A program made the position numbers and the translations under genes. DNA of 47,387 nucleotides from IMG/VR virus record IMGVR_UViG_3300028835_000144, positions 1-47,387 of that record, one strand, 5' to 3'. This document shows, piece after piece, positions 13,467 through 21,200 of the stretch (positions are counted from its first letter, which is position 1; each line of letters begins with the position of its first letter). The stretch is from a virus. The notes under the pieces are model-generated. The model was given only the letters and a program-made list of their open reading frames with translations, made no database searches and had not been told where the DNA came from.

Positions 13467-15691
13467 AACTTCTATTCAACTGTACTAAAGAAGATAAAGC
13501 ACATAAAGGAGAGCTGGCTCATCTATTAGGAGAGAGCAACTCAGCCATTATTTCGAGTAAAGAATATGACCAATCAGCATTACTCTCAACTGCGGCAATG
13601 CCTCAAGTTGGGGCCGAAGCCATACTGTGTAACAATCCTAGCACGCTCAAGAACCTCGTACCTGGTGCAGCTAATCCATCCGACTGGCGCGGTTCTATAC
13701 TTCGATATAGCATACCTGTTCTATGTATATCCCCCCTATCTCATTTACATTCTGTTGCACATGGCGAGTGGTTACTTAAACAAGATCTTAGCAAGCTATC
13801 CTGTATTAACAAGCCAGCGCATAAGCTGGATTATACCGTCATTGAGTCTGCAAAGAGTCTTGAAGCGCATTTTAATTTACTTAGACAGCAAGCCTTATTC
13901 CTTGTTATCGACATTGAAACCAGCAAGAAGAACTTAATAACTTGTATAGGCTTTACCTTCTTTGATAACAATGGATTCCATAATTTTATTGTACCCTTTA
14001 GGATAGGCTATTGGAGAGATGAATATGAATTTGAAAGGGTCGTATCGTTCCTACGCGAATATCTTAGTACCACAGATATGCCTAAGTGTTTCCATAACGG
14101 CGCTTATGATAACTACTATTTACTCAGGTATGGAATTGCAGTACGTAACTATATCCTCGATACTGAGTATCTGTGGTATTGCTGGTTTACTGAGCTTCCT
14201 AAATCTCTTGCTTTTGTTAGTTCAGTTCTACTCCATGATACATATTATTGGAAAGAGGAATCGGAAGGTGATGAATTTAATCTATGGAAATACTGCGCTA
14301 AGGACTGCTGGTATACAGCGCGAATCCTCTTGGCAATTATCAGACATATCCCTGAATGGGCATTAGTTAATTACTCAAAGAAATTTCCAGAAGTCTTTTC
14401 TGCTATTAATGTAAAGTTCTTTGGCTTCCTGGTGGACGAGGATATTCATCGTGGTTTATTATCAGAAGCTGAAGCAACTGTGGATAAGGTTAAGCGTGAC
14501 CTTACTACTATGGCAGACGAAGAGGCGTTTAATCCGGGCTCGTGGCAACAGGTTAGTAAACTGCTCTACGATATCCTTGGAGCTAGTAAACCTTCTAGAA
14601 GAAGAGGAAAGAGTAAGGCAGGGACAGACGAAACAACTCTTAAAAAGATATCTCTCCAGCACCCACTTATCGAACGGTTCGTGGATAATATACTCTTATA
14701 CAGACAAGAAGTAAAAGCTATAGGCACTTATTATAAGGCACCTTTATATCATGACCGTCTTAAATTTGCACAGAACATTGATGGAACTGATACTGGTAGG
14801 CATTCTTCTAACAAGCTACCTATGTACATTCCTAATCCTAGTGGTCTTAAAAAAGATGAGGCTAACTACGGGACTAACTTACAGAACCAGCCGCCATACA
14901 TGAAGAAATGTCTGATGGCAGACCCAGGATTTAGGCTAGGAGAAGTAGATAAGAGTCAATCAGAAGCTAGGTGTACTGCTTATTTAAGCCAAGACCTAGA
15001 TCTTATTCGCGCACTGGAAGATGATGAGGATTTCTATTGTTATACTGCGTTCTTATTCTTTGGTGTTAAGATAGATAAGGACCATCCACTACGACAGTTG
15101 ACTAAGAAGATAATCCACGGTACTAACTATATGATGGGCGTCGATACTTTTATAGATGAAGTAGGTATCAAAGCTATAAGAGAAGCGATGGTATTGTTAG
15201 GAAAACAGCGTATGCCTATCAAAGAGTTCGTGGCTTATCTTCTTGGCCTCTATCACAAGGCATATAAACGTGTGCCTAAGTGGTGGGATTCTACTAAGCT
15301 TGATATAATTAAATGGCATAAAATAACTACTCCGGATGGATGGACCAGACTGTTCTTCGGAGATCCTAGGAAGGACCATAAAATTCTGCGTAATGCCGTA
15401 GCCCATCAGCCACAACATCTATCAGTAGCAGGTATTAATAAGTCCATGTGGGATTTACTACACCTACAGATGGATAGCAATGGCGATTATATAATGATGG
15501 CGCAAATACACGATAGTATAGTTTTTGAAGCTAAGGAAGAAAAGTTTGATTATTATATGGAACAGACTATGAATATTATGCAGAGTGTAGATGTTGTACA
15601 TGGTAGAACTATGGTTATTCCTTTAGAAGCTGAGCATGGTATACATTGGAAGCCTATGCAAGAATGGAGTTTACATGGTAGAGTGGTTTAA
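13463..15691 (+). CDS. polA: Family A DNA polymerase with 3'-5' exonuclease
   Basis: 742 residues, the size of phage polymerases lacking the 5' nuclease domain. Exonuclease motifs: DIET (Asp 150, Glu 152), HNGAYDNYY and YCAKDCWYT. Polymerase motifs: DTGRHSS, motif A EVDKSQSEARC (Asp 496), motif B RQLTKKIIHGTNY (Arg 544, Lys 548), motif C QIHDSIVFE (Asp 684). It is the replicative polymerase. Two positions depart from the textbook: His 552 where Escherichia coli Pol I has Phe 762, and Ser in place of the Glu of motif C HDE. Codon and CTAG use in the first third looks different from the neighbours. It starts on the previous stop and overlaps the next gene by 17 bases. Confidence 0.92.
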   Translation: MKLLFNCTKEDKAHKGELAHLLGESNSAIISSKEYDQSALLSTAAMPQVGAEAILCNNPSTLKNLVPGAANPSDWRGSILRYSIPVLCISPLSHLHSVAHGEWLLKQDLSKLSCINKPAHKLDYTVIESAKSLEAHFNLLRQQALFLVIDIETSKKNLITCIGFTFFDNNGFHNFIVPFRIGYWRDEYEFERVVSFLREYLSTTDMPKCFHNGAYDNYYLLRYGIAVRNYILDTEYLWYCWFTELPKSLAFVSSVLLHDTYYWKEESEGDEFNLWKYCAKDCWYTARILLAIIRHIPEWALVNYSKKFPEVFSAINVKFFGFLVDEDIHRGLLSEAEATVDKVKRDLTTMADEEAFNPGSWQQVSKLLYDILGASKPSRRRGKSKAGTDETTLKKISLQHPLIERFVDNILLYRQEVKAIGTYYKAPLYHDRLKFAQNIDGTDTGRHSSNKLPMYIPNPSGLKKDEANYGTNLQNQPPYMKKCLMADPGFRLGEVDKSQSEARCTAYLSQDLDLIRALEDDEDFYCYTAFLFFGVKIDKDHPLRQLTKKIIHGTNYMMGVDTFIDEVGIKAIREAMVLLGKQRMPIKEFVAYLLGLYHKAYKRVPKWWDSTKLDIIKWHKITTPDGWTRLFFGDPRKDHKILRNAVAHQPQHLSVAGINKSMWDLLHLQMDSNGDYIMMAQIHDSIVFEAKEEKFDYYMEQTMNIMQSVDVVHGRTMVIPLEAEHGIHWKPMQEWSLHGRVV

Positions 15692-15851
15692 TGAAGTCGT
15701 CTGGTACTGGATATTTGTACTAACCTTATTGTTCACACTAGGTAACTGGACTAAGATTAGTGGGCACCTGCTAATGTTGGGCCTAAGTGTTGCAGTATTC
15801 TTCGGGATAATTCTGCTGTTTGCAGGTGTACAACCGAGGGTTATAGGATGA
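15675..15851 (+). CDS. Two-span membrane protein, holin-like candidate
   Basis: 58 residues from ATG 15675, with GGAG five bases upstream; the longer frame from 15636 lies entirely in the polymerase gene. Two hydrophobic stretches (about residues 8-25 and 30-52) are separated by a short polar turn with a Lys, leaving little outside the membrane. Size and topology fit class II holins, which open the inner membrane for the lysin. The next genes are a 58-residue helical protein and a DUF5675 protein, so this may be a lysis cassette. Other small membrane proteins look similar, hence the moderate call. Confidence 0.55.
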   Translation: MVEWFNEVVWYWIFVLTLLFTLGNWTKISGHLLMLGLSVAVFFGIILLFAGVQPRVIG

Positions 15852-16024
15852 CGATCTTTCTAAAGATTAAACTAGCAATGAGAGCCTTAGCTATGGTTCC
15901 AGCAGTTTATAGAGCTGTAGAACCCCATGTTAAAGCAAGCGTAGCCATGCGTAGAGCAGCTGAAGTTATGAATAAAGCGGCTGACCTAGAAGAAGAACTG
16001 GAGAAAGAAGGTGAGAATAACTAG
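15848..16024 (+). CDS. Small amphipathic helical protein (58 aa)
   Basis: 59 codons from ATG 15848 (ATGA overlap) to TAG 16024, with AGG directly upstream. The product is Ala/Met/Glu-rich and almost entirely helical, with a mildly hydrophobic N-terminal half (residues 1-25) and a strongly acidic C-terminus (EEELEKEGE). The N-terminal half could associate with the membrane. It sits between the two-span membrane protein and DUF5675. It might be an antiholin or a scaffold-like peptide; there is no direct evidence. Confidence 0.55.
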   Translation: MTIFLKIKLAMRALAMVPAVYRAVEPHVKASVAMRRAAEVMNKAADLEEELEKEGENN

Positions 16025-16400
16025 AGTAGCTGATGGTCCTTATGGAACCTACGGTGTAATACATGATTTGGATGATGTACCATTTGCAGTTACACTAGAA
16101 AATCCTTGGAAGGATAACGAACCTTTCATCTCTTGTATTCCGAGTGGTCAGTATCAATGTAAACCTGTGCAATCTCCTAGTCATGGAGATACATGGGAAG
16201 TGCTCAATGTAACAGGACGCACACATATCCTATTCCACATAGGAAATACTGAAGCTAATACCAGAGGCTGTATTCTGTTAGGACAGCGGTATGGTAGATT
16301 AAACGGAGTACCAGCTATATTAAGTTCCACGCCAGCATTCAATGAGTTCAAAGATATGCTGCATGGAATTAATAGCTTAACGCTTACCATTGAGTGGTGA
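16011..16400 (+). CDS. DUF5675 protein, possible cell-wall enzyme
   Basis: 129 residues, GTG start at 16011 inside the preceding gene, with GAAAGAAG upstream. It has the DUF5675 pattern: an N-terminal strand pair, TLENPW near residue 29, IPSGQY near 43, and HIGN (His 76) followed by TRGCILLG (Cys 87). The His...Gly-Cys arrangement resembles the active site of YkuD-type L,D-transpeptidases (HG...GC), which act on peptidoglycan. The family has no proven role to my knowledge. Because no other endolysin is visible and a holin-like gene lies just upstream, it is the best candidate for the missing wall-acting lysis protein; that is inference. It overlaps the next gene by 7 bases. Confidence 0.65.
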   Translation: MRITRVADGPYGTYGVIHDLDDVPFAVTLENPWKDNEPFISCIPSGQYQCKPVQSPSHGDTWEVLNVTGRTHILFHIGNTEANTRGCILLGQRYGRLNGVPAILSSTPAFNEFKDMLHGINSLTLTIEW

Positions 16401-17644
16401 GTCAGGATTTCTTTGACCTCTATTTTTCTTATGTAGGAAAGACTGAGTGTCCTAGGATATTCCACAGGTGGACTGCTATCTCCTGTGTGGCGGCCTTATT
16501 AGGTCGTGATGTTAATTTACCGTTTGGACACAGTAACATATATCCTAACCTGTATGTTATACTGATGGGCCAGCCTGGAACACGCAAGTCAACAGCTATT
16601 AAGATAGGACAGAAGTTGATTACAAGTATAGGATACGATCATTTCTCTGCTGATAGGACAAGCAAAGAAGCTCTATGGTTAGATATGACCCAGGAGCAAG
16701 AGCGTAACTATGATGATGCAGACTTGGAGGACTTACGTCCTTATACTCCTACAGAGTTATATATAGTAGCGGATGAATTTAATGATTTCATGGGCATTAG
16801 AAATGAGGAGTTTCAGACTGCTCTCACAAAGATGTGGGATTGTCCGGGAGAGTATAAGACTCGTGCCAAGGCGAGCAGCAACGCTAGTATATACAAACCT
16901 ACTATTAACATCCTTGGCGGCAATACTCCTAGCGGGTTATCTAAAGGTTTCGGACCAGAGGCTATTAACGGTGGCTTCTTTAGTCGTATTATGTTTGTGC
17001 ATAGTGAACCTACTGACGTCCGTATTCCTTTTCCTGCTGTACCTAATCAAAGCACGGAGGATAATCTTAAACAGTCGATTAGAGATATAAGAGATTCTAC
17101 TACTGGTAAAATGAATGTCACCTCTGGCGCCCGTCACGCGCTGACCTCAATGTATACAGGGTTCCCAGGATTAGCAGATAATAGATTCCAATACTATGGG
17201 ACCAGGCGGCATACCAATCTCCTAAAGCTATGCATCATATATGCAACCATGCGTCACAGTATGGATATAGAAGAGGAAGATTGTATAGCAGCCAATACCC
17301 TGTTACATACAACTGAACTACAAATGCCACAAGCATTCGGAGAGTTTGGACTAGGAAAGAATGCAGAGGTATCCAATGTAGTAATGGAGCTGATAAAGAA
17401 ATCAGTTAAATCAGGCAAACCAATAACTGCACAGCAGATATGGAAGGTAGTACATAGAGATCTTAATGATATGAAGGATCTTAATACAATACTACGAGGC
17501 TTAATGGAAGCAGATAAGGTTAGTGTAGTTACTAAAGGAATGGCTAAAGGATTTCTTCCTCAGCAGATACACGATGTTAAGTGGGCTAATGGTCTTATAG
17601 ACTATATGTTCTTAACTCCAGAAGAGAGGATAGGTGACAAATGA
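16394..17644 (+). CDS. DUF3987-like P-loop primase/helicase
   Basis: 416 residues from GTG 16394 (or the adjacent GTG 16397). Near the N-terminus FHRWTAISCVAALLGRDV precedes a Walker A GQPGTRKST (59-67) and a Walker B-type IVADEF (Asp 127, Glu 128 region), then LGGNTPSGL, an order typical of DUF3987/primase-associated ATPases. The C-terminal 80 residues look like a winged-helix region. In phages with Pol A this protein usually acts as replicative helicase or primase-helicase loader. No separate zinc-ribbon primase was found, so priming may depend on this protein or the host. Confidence 0.7.
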   Translation: MVSQDFFDLYFSYVGKTECPRIFHRWTAISCVAALLGRDVNLPFGHSNIYPNLYVILMGQPGTRKSTAIKIGQKLITSIGYDHFSADRTSKEALWLDMTQEQERNYDDADLEDLRPYTPTELYIVADEFNDFMGIRNEEFQTALTKMWDCPGEYKTRAKASSNASIYKPTINILGGNTPSGLSKGFGPEAINGGFFSRIMFVHSEPTDVRIPFPAVPNQSTEDNLKQSIRDIRDSTTGKMNVTSGARHALTSMYTGFPGLADNRFQYYGTRRHTNLLKLCIIYATMRHSMDIEEEDCIAANTLLHTTELQMPQAFGEFGLGKNAEVSNVVMELIKKSVKSGKPITAQQIWKVVHRDLNDMKDLNTILRGLMEADKVSVVTKGMAKGFLPQQIHDVKWANGLIDYMFLTPEERIGDK

Positions 17645-17961
17645 AATGTGTAACAGGCTTATTGCTTACACTGTTACTTGGCACAGCTTTGGCGGCTGAT
17701 GTCACAATAGATGCGGATGGCGATCCTAATGCTACGAGCTATAGAATCTATAAGAGGGCAGTAGTAGATCCTGCTTGGATAGATTTTATAGATGTACCAG
17801 CATTCCCTGCTATATATCCTAATGTAAGTGATTCAGGAATAACTATGTTTAAAGCCTGTTCTATCAATGCTGTTGCTGTAGAGTTTTGCAGAGATGAAGC
17901 AGGCGCATGGTATGATGCAGATTCTATTCCACTTACAATGCAGGGAGTAAGGATTCCATGA
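17641..17961 (+). CDS. Secreted protein with fibronectin III-like fold
   Basis: 106 residues. Clear signal peptide: MK, a leucine-rich core, then ALA cleavage near residue 18-19. The mature part begins VTIDADGDPNATSYRIYKR and ends in strands around ITMFKACSINAVAVEF, the look of one fibronectin type III domain, with two Cys that could form a disulfide. It overlaps the DUF3987-like gene by 4 bases. A phage-encoded exported single-domain protein may modify the cell surface or block superinfection, but no role can be read from the sequence. Confidence 0.6.
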   Translation: MKCVTGLLLTLLLGTALAADVTIDADGDPNATSYRIYKRAVVDPAWIDFIDVPAFPAIYPNVSDSGITMFKACSINAVAVEFCRDEAGAWYDADSIPLTMQGVRIP

Positions 17962-18251
17962 ATAGGAGTGCTACCTGTACTATAACCTGTACCTTTAAAG
18001 GCCGAACAGCAAAGGCTATTAAGGTTCATGTTAAGAATGAAGGTAAGTTCTTTTGGCTACCTATATCTCAGATACCTAATATGTATTTATCAGGTGAGGA
18101 AGAATCAGGAGCTGAGACAAGCGTAGATCAAATGACACCAGAAGAGGAATACCTGGTTAGGATTCCCCTCTGGTTAGCCTGTAAGTTATTACAATGTGAT
18201 GATGTGGAGGAATTAAGAGACCTGGAACTAAGCTACTTAGAGATAGATTAA
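17958..18251 (+). CDS. Hypothetical protein (97 aa), last gene of the rightward operon
   Basis: ATG 17958 overlaps the previous stop, with GGAG upstream. The product begins with a strand-rich region containing AIKVHVKNEGKFFWLPISQI (about residues 19-38), the pattern of a small beta-domain found in phage proteins that pairs a basic strand with a Trp-Leu-Pro-x-Ser-Gln-Ile motif. An acidic C-terminal half follows. I know no function. It is followed by a hairpin at 18263-18278 and the convergent end of the virion operon. Confidence 0.65.
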   Translation: MNRSATCTITCTFKGRTAKAIKVHVKNEGKFFWLPISQIPNMYLSGEEESGAETSVDQMTPEEEYLVRIPLWLACKLLQCDDVEELRDLELSYLEID

Positions 18252-18262
18252 GGAGTCCTCTA

Positions 18263-18278
18263 GGCACAGGGATGTGCC
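18263..18278. terminator. Hairpin between convergent operons, probable bidirectional terminator
   Basis: GGCACA and TGTGCC form a 6-bp stem capped by GGGA, a GNRA-type loop. On the plus strand it is followed by ATCTTAATTATT, a weak U-rich tract. It lies between the stop of the rightward operon (18251) and that of the leftward operon (18282), the expected site for a shared terminator. The core GCACAGGGAWGTGC also matches the operator-like palindromes at 578-593 and 937-952. Confidence 0.6.
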
Positions 18279-18281
18279 ATC

Positions 18282-21200
18282 TTAATTATTATAAGATCGT
18301 AGAATATCAGATATCTCTCTTCTCTGTCTAAACTCATCAGCTAATCTTAATGCTACACTCTTATTAGCTTGTAGATAAGCATCATTAAGAACTGACTTCC
18401 AACCTTTTGCTGTACCCCCATTATCAATATAGTTCTGGAATACAGGTCCAAGGTCTGTGTTCATCCCGCTAGCTACCATACTACGCAAGCCTCGAACAGC
18501 TACCTTCCTATTCTCCTGGTCCTTACCATCATAATATCTAGCTGTGAAGTTTAGGTTTCTAGCTACTTGTTCCTGTAACGGACGCACAGCCATTACTCTA
18601 GCAAAGGTAGCCCAATTAGCAGCTAGCTCTGACTCAGCATCTATAATTCTACCTGCTCTGTCTAAGCTGTGTCCTGTTACAAGCTCTGCCATACGAGCAC
18701 CAGGTCGCCACATAGACTGCAAACTAATCCCTTCAGCGATAGCTCTACCTGCATCTATAGGAGAGCCTCCTGCTGCTAATGCATTACCTACCTGAGTACC
18801 AGTATCCCATGTAAAATCCCATAGCTGTTTCATTGTATTAACTAAGGGCGGAGCTGCTGTAATCTGTCCCTCTGTGAGTGGAGCAAAGATATTAATAGGT
18901 GGTCTAGGAGCTAGCTCACCACGAGTATAGAAGGCAGATTGAAATAACGTAGAAGGTAATCCATACAGCATATATTCTGCCATGCTGCGGCTATTATCCT
19001 CAGCATCACCAAACACTTCATAGGCAGTAGTTACTATATCAGAGTTATCATCGTTAGTGTATGCACCAATAGCACGATTAATAGGTGAGAACAGAGGCAA
19101 GGATTGGATACCAAACATACCTGACTGTGCGCTTACAAGATTACGCAAAGCTCTAAACTCTCCTTTCTCTAAGAACTTAAATGTCTGCTGAAACATAGAT
19201 AGCATAAAGGTTTGATACAATCCAAACGTAGCACCAAGCGCACCCTGGAACATAGTAGGCCGCTGCCTAGCTGTATAGTTTCCCATAGTACGATTAGTAA
19301 ATTGATTAGCAAAAGTCTCTAACATCTCAGGCGCAGCATTCTCTCCCATTTTACTAATGGCTAACTTATATCCTGTGAGATATGATACCTGTCTAGCTAG
19401 TTTCTCTGCTGCATCTGATGGCATAGTTAATAGCTGGAAGAGTTTATTCTCTTCTATCTTAGACAGAGCACCAGGGTTAACCATGTTAGCATTAATAGCA
19501 TTGGTGACAGTCTCTGCTATTCTTCCTTTGCTGTATCCTTTATCTGCTCCTATCTTTCTAATCTTCTTCCATTTGTCTGACTGGTCAAATAAAGCTTTGA
19601 CTCCTTCCATCATATAACGGAGTCCATAATCTCTTTGGCCTAACTCTGCTCCTATAACAACAGGGATACTCATGGTAGTAATAACACCATGCGCCATTTC
19701 CCATAGCCGTAAATTAAAAGTTGCCATTAAGCTATTAGTTCTAGCAATTACATTCTTAGCATCAGTCCTTTGCCACTTAGGATTATCTGTAACAAAATCT
19801 TCCCAACCTTTCCACGGATTAGGAATACCAGCTTCTTCTAGTTTCTCGCTAAGTTCTATATGGTTAGCTTTAGATAAATCTCCCTTTGTAGTTTTCCATA
19901 CATCATCCCAGATATTATTAAGTTTATCTCCAGCTGTCTCAATCATCCAGCTATACTGATTGTTAACAGTGTTAAGTAGATGAGAATCAGTAATAAGATT
20001 CTGACCTAACAGAGTCTTAGCTATTACTTCAGATGTAGATATCTGCTTGCTAGCCTTCTGACTAAACGTACCAGCATTAGAAACCTGTGGCGATTTATGG
20101 AACTTAGTATATCTATCTAGATTATCAAATAATTCAGCACCAGCTATCCTCATATACTGACGACCATTCTTCCATATCTCACCAGATATTCCTTGCAGTA
20201 TTCTAGCCATGACTCTTTCATCAGCAGGAGTAGCTTCCTGAATAATACCAGATCTTTTTAAGCTAGAGTCTGCACGCTCTAAATCATTAAGCTGAGCATA
20301 GGATGTAATCTTATTCCAATCATCTACTTCTGCTCTCCGAATTATCTGAAGATCAGGATCTATCTCTGTTCTAATCTTAGCTATCTGGCTTTCTAAATCT
20401 CCTGTACTAGTACCTACAATCATACGAGCTTTAGCTACATTCTTACCATCAAAGATATAAGCAATGTTAGACTCTTGAAGATTATAAAATGGATGCCATA
20501 TACCTAAAGGAGTAGGTGAAGGATTACCTACCATTTTATGATTGACCTCTTTCATACTATATAACAAGTCTTGAATAGGAGGCCATACGTTTTCAAAATG
20601 ATTAGCTAAAGCTGCATTCTTTACTTCAATAGCATCATCAGTAAACTTACCTTCTCTAACATAATTTAAAGCTGAGGTAATAGCACCAGTTTCTTTATCT
20701 CTACCTATAACAAACTGTCCAGACTCAGGATCAAACTGTATCTTACGCTGATCTTTAAACGGTAATCTAAGTAACGCCTTATCAATATCTCCAAACTGAA
20801 CTAAGGCTACTGGATCTTGTCTTATAGCATCAAAGGAAGCATGGACAGCCTCACCAGTTTCTTTGGTTAGCCGTGTCATAACCCTATCAAAATCCTCACC
20901 TTGCTGAGTAATGATATCTCCTAAAGGTCCTACATCCTGTTCATTTAATTTACGTAGAGCAAAGTCTCTACTATTAACAGTAGGATTACCTAGCACTTCT
21001 TTGGATGCAAAGTTATTAGAATGCTTAACAAGCTGTAAGAATGGAGCACCTCTTACCATTTCAAACAGTTCACCAATAACAGGTATCTTACTAGCTGCCA
21101 TCATACTCTCATTCTCTATTACAGCACGATGAGTATTCTGTGCTATCTGAGCATCTATACTGGTATACTGTCTTTGATTAATAAGATTCTGAGCTGAGGC

